Shown: positions 22,815 to 30,522 of the stretch, piece by piece
How the letters are laid out: each line of letters begins with the position of its first letter
Position numbering within the stretch: position 1 is the stretch's first letter
Assembly: GCF_022747945.1 (NCBI RefSeq)
Contig: NZ_JALDST010000001.1
Coordinates: 3,038,001 to 3,102,000, forward strand
Direction: 5' to 3'
Origin: Micromonospora sp. R77
Lineage (GTDB): Bacteria > Actinomycetota > Actinomycetes > Mycobacteriales > Micromonosporaceae
Length of the DNA: 64,000 nucleotides
Notes under the pieces: model-generated
Seen by the model: the letters and a program-made list of their open reading frames with translations, nothing else
Told to the model about the DNA's origin: nothing
Database searches by the model: none
Position numbers and translations under genes: made by a program

Positions 22815-23087
22815 TCAGGACGCCGGTACGGCCACGCCGATCTCCATGATCCGCAGGCGTACGCCGGTGACGTTCTCCTCGACCATCCGGCGCAGCGCGC
22901 GGGCGTTCTCCAGCGAGTCGAGGACGACCAGGGCGTGGCCGAGGCTCGGGTCGTCGTCGTCCGTGCCCCACCAGCCGCGGACGAAGCCGGGACTCTGCCG
23001 CGTCACCTCGGCCATGTGCGTGAACTGGGCGACCCGCTCGTCGGTATCGGCCGGCGTGCCGTGCTGCTCCCCGATCACCATCCACAT
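22815..23087 (-). CDS. Small hypothetical protein, possible ABM-like dimeric alpha-beta barrel (90 aa)
   Basis: The start at 23087 gives MWMVIGEQHGTPADTDERVA, with 'EVTRQSPGFVRGWWGTDDDDPSLGHALVVLDSLENARALRRMVEENV' and a final strand 'VRLRIMEIGVAVP'. The pattern of a strand, a helix, 'SPGFVRGWW', a second helix and a strand resembles small ferredoxin-like (antibiotic biosynthesis monooxygenase type) proteins, a weak fold-level guess. It ends 3 bases after the convergent benE gene. Confidence 0.7.
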   Translation of the reverse strand: MWMVIGEQHGTPADTDERVAQFTHMAEVTRQSPGFVRGWWGTDDDDPSLGHALVVLDSLENARALRRMVEENVTGVRLRIMEIGVAVPAS

Positions 23088-23177
23088 ACGAGCCACGCTA
23101 GCGGATGCAGCTTCACCTGCGCCGACACGCCTCCGCATGAGGCGCCCGTTGTCTGGATCTGGTCGTACCCTCGCCTG

Positions 23178-23888
23178 GTGCTCCTCACCTACGTCGACGA
23201 GTCGGCCACCGATCGCTTCTACTGGGTCGGGGCGCTGCTGGTTCCGGCCAAGGTGGCGATGCCACTGAGCGAGGCGCTCGACCAGGTGATGGATCACGCG
23301 GTAAAGACGTACGGGGTGCCGGCCGACACCGAGCTGCATGGATATGACATCTTCCATGCCCGTTCGGTGTGGAAGGGGGTGCCCCCTCGTGCGCGGATCG
23401 CGGTCTACCGCGCGGCCATGGAGGCCATCGGTGCTGAGGACGTCACGATCATCCTTCGAGGCGTACAGCGCCTGGCCCTCGCGGAGCGGTACGGCCCCTC
23501 TGCGCGCCCCGCGCACGAGGTGGTCCTGTCGCATCTGCTGGAGCGAGTCGACGGCTATACGGCGAGCCGGGACGAGTATGCGTTGGTCATCGCCGACGAG
23601 GTGCACAATCCGGCCGTGCATCGCGCTGACCTGAGCCGATACCGGGTTTCGGGCACCGGTGGCTACCGGTCGAGGAGGCTCACCAGGATCGTCGATACGC
23701 TGCACTTCGCTCCGTCGCACGCCAGTCGGCTCGTGCAGGCGGTCGACCTGGTCACGTTCCTGTTCCAGCGGCTCCACCGGTCAGGTGCCGATCCCCGGGC
23801 GGTGGCGGCCAACGAGCGGCTGTGGTCTCTGGTCCGGGCGCGCTGCTATCACAGCTGGTGCTGGGATCCGATGGCTACGAAGTCCTGA
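23178..23888 (+). CDS. DUF3800 domain protein
   Basis: The GTG at 23178 starts MLLTYVDESATDRFYWVGAL, the canonical DUF3800 opening (YVDES). The 236-residue protein also has 'LHGYDIFHARSVWKGVP', 'YALVIADEVHN' and 'LHFAPSHASRLVQAVDLVTFLFQR', placing the conserved acidic residues (D of YVDES, the H/D region, and the QAxDL motif) of this RNase H-like family. Function is unproven; DUF3800 genes often occur near mobile or defence genes. A strong hairpin follows its stop. Confidence 0.9.
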   Translation: MLLTYVDESATDRFYWVGALLVPAKVAMPLSEALDQVMDHAVKTYGVPADTELHGYDIFHARSVWKGVPPRARIAVYRAAMEAIGAEDVTIILRGVQRLALAERYGPSARPAHEVVLSHLLERVDGYTASRDEYALVIADEVHNPAVHRADLSRYRVSGTGGYRSRRLTRIVDTLHFAPSHASRLVQAVDLVTFLFQRLHRSGADPRAVAANERLWSLVRARCYHSWCWDPMATKS

Positions 23889-23901
23889 CCCGGATGCACG
23901 A

Positions 23902-23923
23902 GAGGCCCGCGTGCGCGGGCCTC
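23902..23923. terminator. Hairpin terminator after the DUF3800 gene
   Basis: GAGGCCCGCG (23902-23911) pairs perfectly with CGCGGGCCTC (23914-23923), 14 bases after the stop codon. Confidence 0.8.
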
Positions 23924-24015
23924 AAGGCGGGTGCGGGAGCCCTGAAGAGCGTCCTGCGTCTGCCAGCCTAACAGGAGTTTGGGTGTGAGACACAAAGAAC
24001 CGCAGGTGGGACCGG

Positions 24016-24390
24016 CTATTCCGCGGCGGGCAGGGCGGTGGTGGGGACGTCGAGGTTTACCTGGTGGTCGGTGACGGCGGCGATCTGGTCGGCGAGCACG
24101 TAGACCGCGCCGGTCCGGGCCAGATCGGTGGAGACCTTCAGGTAGCCGCTGTGCAGCAGCCGGGCGGCCAGGTCGGCCGGTACGTCCGGCTCCTCGACGG
24201 CGGTCGAGGCGATCAGCTCGTCCAGGCTGCTGCCCGGGTCGGCGGTCGGCGGTCCCTGCACGGTCACCGCGGCCGGGTCGCCGCGCTGGACGAGATCCAC
24301 GGTGCCGACCTCGACGCCGGTCGCGTCGACCACCCGCATGCCGGTGGTGACCCGGGAGATGACGGCCTGCTGCGTGCCCTGCTGCTTCAT
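24016..24390 (-). CDS. Hypothetical PRC-barrel-like protein (124 aa)
   Basis: The product starts MKQQGTQQAVISRVTTGMRV and continues 'VDATGVEVGTVDLVQRGDPAAVTV', a strand-turn-strand pattern typical of PRC-barrel/DUF2171 modules ('V.D..G..VG.V'). The C-terminal half has 'LAARLLHSGYLKVSTDLARTGAVYVLADQIAAVTD', again barrel-like. Such proteins are small cytosolic or membrane-peripheral adaptors, often stress induced. No partner is evident. It may be in one transcript with the genes to its right on the same strand. Confidence 0.75.
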   Translation of the reverse strand: MKQQGTQQAVISRVTTGMRVVDATGVEVGTVDLVQRGDPAAVTVQGPPTADPGSSLDELIASTAVEEPDVPADLAARLLHSGYLKVSTDLARTGAVYVLADQIAAVTDHQVNLDVPTTALPAAE

Positions 24391-24419
24391 CCAGGCGCGG
24401 TTCCCGGGTCACCCCGGCG

Positions 24420-24668
24420 CTAAACGGGCGGGGTCCAGCCGCCCGGCGGGCGGGGGGAGAGTTCGCGCCAGCTGTCCGGTCCTTCCAGCAGCGCGCGGAC
24501 GGTCTCCTCGGCCTCCTCCACGCTGTCGTACTCGTAGAACTGGGAGACCCCCTCGGCGCCGCCGGCCCGCTGCTCCACGTGCCAGCGGTCGGCGTCCGCC
24601 CGGAGGAAGACGTCCCGCCGGGCCAGCCGTCCCCATTTCCCGTTCCACCAGTGCTTTCGCTGTTCCAT
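24420..24668 (-). CDS. Small hypothetical protein (82 aa)
   Basis: The product MEQRKHWWNGKWGRLARRDV with 'FLRADADRWHVEQRAGGAEGVSQFYEYDSVEEAEETVRALL' and a Pro-rich tail is a conserved actinobacterial type I have seen only as hypothetical. The Trp/Arg-rich N-terminus and 'W.VE.R.GG..G.S..Y.YDS..EA' suggest a small beta-alpha domain. It lies 30 bases upstream of the PRC-barrel-like gene on the same strand. Confidence 0.75.
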   Translation of the reverse strand: MEQRKHWWNGKWGRLARRDVFLRADADRWHVEQRAGGAEGVSQFYEYDSVEEAEETVRALLEGPDSWRELSPRPPGGWTPPV

Positions 24669-24704
24669 GGCGGGACTCTATCGAACATGTGTACGACACG
24701 GGAC

Positions 24705-24731
24705 GGCCCCTGCGGGAATCCCGCAGGGGCC
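24705..24731. terminator. Hairpin terminator after mscL
   Basis: GGCCCCTGCGGG (24705-24716) pairs with CCCGCAGGGGCC (24720-24731). It lies between mscL and the small gene downstream, both on the minus strand, 16 bases past the mscL stop. Confidence 0.8.
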
Positions 24732-24747
24732 GGTGTGCCGGGGTCGG

Positions 24748-25221
24748 TCAGCGCGCGTGCGGCGGCTCGTTCCGGCGTCCCAGCACGTCGTCCAGCGCGC
24801 CGCGCTGCTGCGCCGGGATCGACTGTCCGCCGGCCAGCAGCGCGTCGCGGATCTCGGTGAGCAGCTTGACCTCCTCGCTCGGCGCCGAGGGCGGCGGCTC
24901 CTCGCCGCGCTTGCGCCGCTCGGCGAGCCGGTTCATCGGGTAGACGACCAGGAAGTACAGCGCCGCCGCGGTGAGCGCGAAGGTGATCACCGCGTTGACG
25001 AAGGCCACCCAGTCGAACGGGATGCCCCGGAACGACGGCGTCGAGCCGCTGATGCCCTTGGGGTTGCCGGTGATCAGAACGATGATCACCCGGACCAGTG
25101 GTTCGAGGAACGACTTGGTGAGCTGGGTGACCACGCCGGTGAACGCGGCACCGATGACGACACCGACCGCCAGGTCGACGACGTTGCCGCGCATGATGAA
25201 GTCTTTGAAGCCCTTGAGCAT
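24748..25221 (-). CDS. mscL: Large-conductance mechanosensitive channel MscL
   Basis: The start at 25221 has GGAGTACGG just before it and gives MLKGFKDFIMRGNVVDLAVG, the invariant MscL N-terminus, followed by 'VVIGAAFTGVVTQLTKSFLEPLVRVI' (TM1) and 'FDWVAFVNAVITFALTAAALYFLVVYPMNRL' (TM2). The C-terminal helix 'SEEVKLLTEIRDALLA' forms the cytoplasmic bundle. The length, 157 residues, is slightly above the E. coli protein because of a longer tail. It opens under membrane tension to release solutes in osmotic downshock. Confidence 0.97.
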   Translation of the reverse strand: MLKGFKDFIMRGNVVDLAVGVVIGAAFTGVVTQLTKSFLEPLVRVIIVLITGNPKGISGSTPSFRGIPFDWVAFVNAVITFALTAAALYFLVVYPMNRLAERRKRGEEPPPSAPSEEVKLLTEIRDALLAGGQSIPAQQRGALDDVLGRRNEPPHAR

Positions 25222-25260
25222 CCGTACTCCTGTGCTGTCCGATTCTCCGTCGGGCACAAC

Positions 25261-25944
25261 CTATGCCCCCGAGGGCGGCTCCAGAAAAGCACCGGCCTCG
25301 ATCGCCGCGCGGGCCGGATCGCCGGCCCGGATCGCGTCGACGAGTCGACCGTGGTCGACGTACCGCTCGGGGGTGAGGGCGTCGCCCATGGCCTGGGCGA
25401 CGGTGCCGCGCAGCGCCGTGCCGACGGAGGCGTAGAGCTCGGCGAGCATGCCGTTGTGGGCGGCGGCCACCACCGCCGTGTGCAGCGCCGCGTCGGCCTC
25501 CACGAACCCGGCGACCCGGCCGGAGCGCCAGGCGGCCTCCCGGGCGGCGAGCGCCGCGTCGAGCGCCGCCAGGTCGTCGGGGGTACGCCGCAGCGCGGCC
25601 AGCCGGGCGGCCTCCACCTCGAAGGCGCGCCGGACCTCGATCACCTCGGCCATCCGGTCGTCGGTGACCCGGCGGGCCACCACCGGCGCCAGCTCGTCGG
25701 TCGACACCACGTACGTGCCGGAGCCCTGGCGGCACTCCAGCACCCCGGCGTGCACCAGGGCGCGGACCGCCTCGCGGACGGTGTTCCGCCCCACCCCGAG
25801 CGCGGCGACGAGCTGTGGCTCGGTCGGGATGCGCCCGCCGACCGGCCACTCGCCGCCCAGGATGCGCTCGCGGAGCTGGGCGATGGTGTCGCGGACCCGC
25901 TGACCGCGGGGTGGCACGGCGACGGAACGGTCGGCGGGTGTCAC
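25261..25944 (-). CDS. GntR family regulator, FadR/FCD subfamily
   Basis: The 227-residue protein has an N-terminal winged helix ('LRERILGGEWPVGGRIPTEPQLVAALGVGRNTVREAVRALVHAGVLECRQGSGTYVV') and a helical FCD ligand domain ('VIEVRRAFEVEAARLAALRRTPDDLAALDAALAAREAAW', then 'EADAALHTAVVAAAHNGML' with metal-ligand His positions and 'YVDHGRLVDAIRAGDPARAA'). It is divergent from the MFS transporter gene and probably controls it in response to a carboxylate-type ligand. Confidence 0.93.
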   Translation of the reverse strand: MTPADRSVAVPPRGQRVRDTIAQLRERILGGEWPVGGRIPTEPQLVAALGVGRNTVREAVRALVHAGVLECRQGSGTYVVSTDELAPVVARRVTDDRMAEVIEVRRAFEVEAARLAALRRTPDDLAALDAALAAREAAWRSGRVAGFVEADAALHTAVVAAAHNGMLAELYASVGTALRGTVAQAMGDALTPERYVDHGRLVDAIRAGDPARAAIEAGAFLEPPSGA

Positions 25945-26057
25945 CGGTTACAACTCCTGCCGAAATTCATCCCATGATTGTAGGTTCGAGGTCATGACCC
26001 CGCCACCCACCTGCGCCGAGGCGCCGCCCCGTCGATCCGGCCCCGCCCACCGCCGAC

Positions 26058-27296
26058 GTGACGCCCGGTCCGGCGCCCGCCGCCGCACCGCCGGCCCGGA
26101 CGTCCACGCCAGCCGCCGGGGGCGCGCTGGTGCTGGTCGGCATGCTGCTGGTCGCGCTCAACCTGCGGGCCGCGGTGACCAGCCTCGGTGCCCTGCTGGA
26201 CGAGGTGCGCGGCGGTCTCGGCCTCTCCGGCACCATGGCCGGCCTCGTCACCACCCTGCCCACCATCGCCTTCGCCGGCCTCGGCGCGCTCACCCCGTGG
26301 CTGGTCCGCCGGTACGCGCCGGCCCGCGTCCTGGTGGTGGCCATGGTCTCGCTCACCGTCGGGCAGGTGCTCCGGGTGGTGACCGACTCGACGCTGGTCT
26401 TCGTGCTCACCAGCGCGCTGGCGCTGGCCGGCATCGCGGTCGCCAACATCCTGCTGCCGATGCTGGTCAAGCAGCACTTCCCGCGCCGTACCGGGCTGGT
26501 CACCGGGGCGTACACGATGTCGCTGACCATCGGCACCACGGTGGCCGCCGCGTCGGCCGTGCCGATCGCGCACGCCTTCGGCTCCTGGCGCGCCGGGCTG
26601 GGCGTCTGGGCCGGGCTGGCCGCGCTGGCCGTACTCCCGTGGGTGCCGCTGGCGCTGCGGGCCCGCGCCGCGCGACGGGCCGCGGGTCCGGCGGTGGCCG
26701 TCGCCCCGCGGGTGCGGATCCGCCCGGGGCGGACCCGGCTCGGCTGGGCGATGGCGGTCTACTTCGGGGCGCAGTCGCTCAGCGGGTACGCGATCATGGG
26801 CTGGCTGGCCCAGCTCTTCCGGGACGCCGGCTACCGCCCGGAGGCCGCCGGACTGCTGCTCGCCGGGGTGACCGCGCTCGGCGTGCCGGTGGCGCTGACC
26901 ATGCCGGCGCTGGCCGGCCGGCTGCGCACGCTACGGCCGCTGGTGCTCTCGCTGACCGCCTTCTCCACGGCCGCGTACGTCGGCCTGGCCCTCGCCCCGC
27001 ACGGCCTGGCGCCGCTCTGGGTGCTGCTGCTGGCCCTCGGTCAGGGCGCGTTCCCGCTGATCCTGACCACCATCGGGCTGCGCGCGCGGACCGCCGAGGG
27101 CACGGTGGCGCTCTCCGCCTTCGCGCAGAGCACCGGGTACGTCATCGCCGCGCTCGGCCCGCTGCTGGTCGGCATCCTCTACGAGGCGACCGGCGGCTGG
27201 ACCGCGCCCATCGGGTTCCTGCTGGCGGCGCTCGCCGTGCAGACCGGTGCGGGCATGGTGATCGCCCGTCCCCGGTACATCGAGGACGAGCGCTGA
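26058..27296 (+). CDS. MFS transporter, CynX/NimT family
   Basis: The GTG at 26058 gives a 412-residue protein with a short Ala/Pro-rich N-terminus and then 12 membrane segments beginning 'LVLVGMLLVALNLRAAVTSLGALLDEVRGGLGLSG'. The 'NLRAAVTSLGPLL'-type first helix, 'PTIAFAGLGALTPWLVRRYAPARVL' and 'YFGAQSLSGYAIMGWLAQLFRDAGY' are hallmarks of the cyanate/2-nitroimidazole (CynX/NimT) branch. Substrate unknown. An upstream ATG at 25994 is in a different frame and was rejected. Its divergent GntR neighbour is the likely regulator. Confidence 0.92.
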   Translation: MTPGPAPAAAPPARTSTPAAGGALVLVGMLLVALNLRAAVTSLGALLDEVRGGLGLSGTMAGLVTTLPTIAFAGLGALTPWLVRRYAPARVLVVAMVSLTVGQVLRVVTDSTLVFVLTSALALAGIAVANILLPMLVKQHFPRRTGLVTGAYTMSLTIGTTVAAASAVPIAHAFGSWRAGLGVWAGLAALAVLPWVPLALRARAARRAAGPAVAVAPRVRIRPGRTRLGWAMAVYFGAQSLSGYAIMGWLAQLFRDAGYRPEAAGLLLAGVTALGVPVALTMPALAGRLRTLRPLVLSLTAFSTAAYVGLALAPHGLAPLWVLLLALGQGAFPLILTTIGLRARTAEGTVALSAFAQSTGYVIAALGPLLVGILYEATGGWTAPIGFLLAALAVQTGAGMVIARPRYIEDER

Positions 27297-27307
27297 GGAG
27301 CCTGGGG

Positions 27308-27664
27308 TCAGGAGGAAGCCGGCGTCGGGTCACCCGCGACGGCCTGCTCCACCGTCGGATAGGTGTGCAGCACCTCGACCAGGCCGCTGACCTCGAGGAT
27401 GCGCAGCACGCCCCGCTGCGGGGCGGCCAACCGGACGACGCCGCCGGCCTCGTCGCAGCTGTTCTTGGCGCGGACGAACACGGACAGCCCGGTGGAGTCG
27501 CAGAACGACACGTCCGCCAGGTCGAAGACGAGGCGGCTGCGCCCCTTGTCCAGCAGATCCGTGATCTGGTCCTGCAACTGCGGCGCCGTCGCCATGTCCA
27601 GCTCGCCAGCGACCGACACGACGACCACGTCGCCGCGCTGTTCCGTGTGCACCGTCAGGGACAT
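27308..27664 (-). CDS. STAS-domain anti-sigma factor antagonist (RsbV/SpoIIAA-like)
   Basis: The ATG at 27664 is preceded by AGGAGGTCGGCG on the minus strand and begins MSLTVHTEQRGDVVVVSVAG. The 118-residue STAS domain has 'GELDMATAPQLQDQITDLLDKG' and 'LVFDLADVSFCDSTGLSVFVRAKN', with the phosphorylatable Ser of the DSTGL motif. In partner switching, the unphosphorylated form frees a sigma factor from its anti-sigma kinase. It is divergent from the RsbR-type operon by 161 bases, so it probably belongs to the same network. Confidence 0.94.
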   Translation of the reverse strand: MSLTVHTEQRGDVVVVSVAGELDMATAPQLQDQITDLLDKGRSRLVFDLADVSFCDSTGLSVFVRAKNSCDEAGGVVRLAAPQRGVLRILEVSGLVEVLHTYPTVEQAVAGDPTPASS

Positions 27665-27825
27665 TCGCCGACCTCCTGTATTCGGTGGAACGGTATCCCA
27701 CGCACGGGGTGCCATGCAGAACGGGAGGCCGTACCGGTGCCCACGATCATTGTTTGCGGTGGCGCAACTAATTGCCAGGGGGCCGGTGATAGAGTCCGGC
27801 CGGTTCGAAGTCCAGGGAGGTCACG

Positions 27826-28686
27826 ATGCCGTTGAGCACCGAGGAGAGCGGCCGGCTGGCCGATCTGCTGAACCAGCACGCCGACCGGCTGACCGAGCGC
27901 TGGACGGAGATCGTCGCCACCTCGCTGCGCGGCCGGCTCAGCCGGGCGGAACTCGGCCGCCAGGTGCGCGAGCTGCACCGCGCCATGGTCGACGCGGGCG
28001 GCAACGGCCTCACCGCCCTCGACTCCGAGCAGGGCGGCGAGCTGCGCGCCGTGCTCTCCGAGCTGTCCCGTGGGCGGGCCCGGCAGGGCTTCACCGCCAC
28101 CGAGACCGCGATCAGCGTGCTCGCGCTCAAGGACGCGCTGCTGGAGCTGGTCGGGCAGGACGGGTCGGCCACCGGTCTCCGGGACTACATCGCCTGGTCC
28201 GCGCTGATCGACCAGATGGGGCTCTTCACCTTCGAGAGCTTCGTGCAGACCCGGGAGAGCCTGATCGCCGACCAGGCCGAGCAACTGCTGGAGCTCTCCA
28301 CCCCGGTGGTGAAGCTCTGGGAGGGCGTCGTCGCCGTCCCGCTGGTCGGCACGCTCGACTCGGCCCGCGCCCAGGTGGTCATGGAGCGGCTGCTCCAGAC
28401 GCTGGTCGACACCGGCTCGCCGTACGCGATCATCGACATCACCGGCGTCCCGGCGGTCGACACCCAGGTCGCCCAGCACATCCTCAAGACCGTGGTGGCC
28501 GCCCGGCTGATGGGTGCCGACTGCATCATCTCCGGCATCCGCCCGCAGATCGCCCAGACCATCGTCGCCCTCGGCATCGAGTTCGGTGACATCGCCACCA
28601 AGGCCAGCCTCGCCGACGCGCTGCGTCACGTGCTGCGGCTGACCGGTGTCGAGACCACCCGCCGCCACCCGCGTCGGGAGTCCTGA
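27826..28686 (+). CDS. RsbR-type stressosome co-antagonist (RsbRD N-terminal domain + STAS)
   Basis: The 286-residue protein has an all-helical N-terminal sensor domain (residues 1-155: 'LADLLNQHADRLTERWTEIVATSLRG' to 'FTFESFVQTRESLIADQAEQL') and a C-terminal STAS domain 'ELSTPVVKLWEGVVAVPLVGTLDSARAQVVMERLLQTLVDTGSPYAIIDITGVPAVDTQVAQHIL'. Thr in VDTQVA and Thr in 'GIRPQIAQTIV' correspond to the two RsbR phosphosites targeted by RsbT. It is the first gene of a six-gene operon whose members all overlap by 1 to 4 bases. Confidence 0.94.
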   Translation: MPLSTEESGRLADLLNQHADRLTERWTEIVATSLRGRLSRAELGRQVRELHRAMVDAGGNGLTALDSEQGGELRAVLSELSRGRARQGFTATETAISVLALKDALLELVGQDGSATGLRDYIAWSALIDQMGLFTFESFVQTRESLIADQAEQLLELSTPVVKLWEGVVAVPLVGTLDSARAQVVMERLLQTLVDTGSPYAIIDITGVPAVDTQVAQHILKTVVAARLMGADCIISGIRPQIAQTIVALGIEFGDIATKASLADALRHVLRLTGVETTRRHPRRES

Positions 28687-29096
28687 TGGAGCGGGTGCCG
28701 ATCCTCAAGATCGGCGACATCCTGCTGGTCTCCATCCAGGTCGACATGTCCGACCAGACGGCCGTGACGCTCCAGGAGGACCTGGCCGAGCGGATCGTCG
28801 ACACCGGCTGCCACGGCGTGATCATCGACATCACGGCGCTGGACATCGTCGACTCGTTCGTCGGCCGGATGCTCTCCACCATCGCCTCCATCTCCAAGGT
28901 GCTGGACGCCGAGACGGTGGTGGTCGGGATGCGTCCCGCCGTCGCCATCACCCTCGTCGAGCTGGGCCTGTCGCTCAACGGCATCCGGACCGCGTTGAAC
29001 GTCGAACGCGGCATGGAGCTGATCGCGGCGTCCCGGGACGACGAGTGGGACGGGGCGGTGGGCGACGAGGACGCCGAGACGACGGCCGGGTCATGA
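28686..29096 (+). CDS. rsbS: RsbS stressosome scaffold antagonist
   Basis: This 136-residue single STAS protein starts MERVPILKIGDILLVSIQVD, which is the RsbS opening. 'GVIIDITALDIVDSFVGRMLSTIASISKVLDAETVVVGMRPAVAITLVELGLSL' carries the conserved Ser in VDSFVGR that RsbT phosphorylates to release itself from the stressosome. It is somewhat longer than B. subtilis RsbS because of an acidic C-terminal tail. It shares one base with the rsbR-like gene and four with rsbT. Confidence 0.95.
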   Translation: MERVPILKIGDILLVSIQVDMSDQTAVTLQEDLAERIVDTGCHGVIIDITALDIVDSFVGRMLSTIASISKVLDAETVVVGMRPAVAITLVELGLSLNGIRTALNVERGMELIAASRDDEWDGAVGDEDAETTAGS

Positions 29097-29512
29097 CCGC
29101 CGACGTCGTCCTGGGCGTGCCGCAGACCCAGACGATCCGCAGCGACGAGGACGTCGTCCGGGTACGGCAGCTCGTGCGTACCGCCGCGGTCTCGGCCAAG
29201 CTGTCGCTGGTCGACCAGACCAAGCTGGTCACCGCGGCGAGCGAGCTGGCCCGGAACACCCTGATCTACGGGGGCGGCGGCAGCGCCGAGGTGATCACCG
29301 CCGAGGACGGCCGCCGGCGCGGGGTACGGATCGTCTTCACCGACTCCGGGCCCGGTATCCCCGACCTCGACCTGGCGCTCACCGACGGGTACACCACCGG
29401 CGGTGGCCTCGGGCTCGGGCTGAGCGGCGCCCGCCGACTGGTGGACGACTTCGACATCTGGACCGAGCCCGGCAAGGGCACCCGGATCACCATCACCAAG
29501 TGGTCCCGATGA
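29093..29512 (+). CDS. rsbT: RsbT switch kinase
   Basis: This 139-residue GHKL kinase has 'KLVTAASELARNTLIYGGGG' (N box), 'VFTDSGPGIPDLDLALTDGYTTGGGLGLGLSGARRLVDDFDI' (G1/G2 boxes) and 'PGKGTRITITKW'. This is the RsbT/RsbW-like Ser/Thr kinase class. Directly after rsbS, it fits RsbT, which phosphorylates RsbS/RsbR on stress and then activates a PP2C phosphatase. ATGA overlaps at both ends (29093-29096, 29509-29512) couple it to its neighbours. Confidence 0.95.
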   Translation: MTADVVLGVPQTQTIRSDEDVVRVRQLVRTAAVSAKLSLVDQTKLVTAASELARNTLIYGGGGSAEVITAEDGRRRGVRIVFTDSGPGIPDLDLALTDGYTTGGGLGLGLSGARRLVDDFDIWTEPGKGTRITITKWSR

Positions 29513-30522
29513 GCCACGAGGCCGTGACCGACGCCGGCCTCTGGTTCCGGGTGGAGAACGGCAGCGCGGCCAGCGGCGTACGCCGGGCGGCCGAGCGGCT
29601 CGGCGCTCAGCTGGAGCTGGGCGAGCGGAGCGTCGCGGACCTCGCCATCCTCACCGCCGAACTGACCAGCAACCTGGTCAAGCACGCGCAGGAGGGCATG
29701 GTGCTGCTCCGCCCGGTGCGGCGGGCGGGCCGGGCCGGGGTGGAGCTGATCGCCGTCGACTCCGGCCCCGGCATGGCCGACCTGACCGTCTCGTCCCGGG
29801 ACGGGCACTCCACCACCGGCACCCTCGGCATCGGCCTCGGCGCGATCAGCCGGCAGGCGAGCTGGTTCGACAGCTACTCGATGCCCGGTCGTGGCACCGT
29901 CTTCGCGGTGCAGGTCTGGTCGGGCCCGCCGCCGGAGCCGTCCTGGGCCGCCGGGCTGACCCGGCCGATCACCGGTGAGCAGGTCAGTGGGGACGGCTAC
30001 GCCGTCCGGGTCGCCGACGGCCGACGCCAGGTGCTGGTCTGCGACGGGCTCGGGCACGGGCCGCTGGCCGGCGCCGCCACCGACGCGGCGCTCCGGGCGT
30101 TCCGGGCCGCGCCGCCCGGGTCACCGGGCATCGTGGTACGACACCTGCACGGCGCCATGTCGCACACTCGGGGCGCCGCGCTGGCCGTGGCCGAACTGGA
30201 CCTCGAGTCGGGCTTGCTGCGCTACGCCGGGCTGGGCAACATCGCTGCCATGACGGTGGCGGAGGGTGAGCGGCGGCGGGGTCTCGTCTCGCTGCCCGGC
30301 ATCGCCGGGCACCAGCGCCCCAACGTGCGGGAGTACGACTACCCGTTCCCGGCCGGCACGACGCTGGTCATGCACAGCGACGGGGTGGTCGACCGCTGGG
30401 ACCTCGCGGACTATCCGGGGTTGACCGGACGGGCCCCCCTGGTGATGGCCGCCACCCTGCTGCGGGACGCCGGGATCCGTCGCGACGACGCCTGCGTCCT
30501 GGTCGCCCGGGCGGAGCCGTGA
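29509..30522 (+). CDS. GHKL ATPase-PP2C (SpoIIE) fusion, RsbX/RsbT-like
   Basis: The 337-residue protein joins an N-terminal HATPase_c_2 domain (residues 1-130: 'DLAILTAELTSNLVKHAQEG', 'AVDSGPGMADLTVSSRDGHSTTGTLGIGLGAISRQASWFDSYSMPGRGT') to a C-terminal PP2C-like domain ('VRVADGRRQVLVCDGLGHGPLAGAATDAALRAF', 'LHGAMSHTRGAALAVAELD', 'YAGLGNIAA', 'VMHSDGVVDRWDL', 'DDACVLVARA'). The PP2C Asp residues (CDGLGHG, HSDGV, DD) are kept. This kinase-plus-phosphatase layout is known after RsbT in actinobacteria and probably resets RsbS/RsbR like RsbX. The start at 29509 is set by the ATGA overlap. Confidence 0.93.
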   Translation: MSHEAVTDAGLWFRVENGSAASGVRRAAERLGAQLELGERSVADLAILTAELTSNLVKHAQEGMVLLRPVRRAGRAGVELIAVDSGPGMADLTVSSRDGHSTTGTLGIGLGAISRQASWFDSYSMPGRGTVFAVQVWSGPPPEPSWAAGLTRPITGEQVSGDGYAVRVADGRRQVLVCDGLGHGPLAGAATDAALRAFRAAPPGSPGIVVRHLHGAMSHTRGAALAVAELDLESGLLRYAGLGNIAAMTVAEGERRRGLVSLPGIAGHQRPNVREYDYPFPAGTTLVMHSDGVVDRWDLADYPGLTGRAPLVMAATLLRDAGIRRDDACVLVARAEP

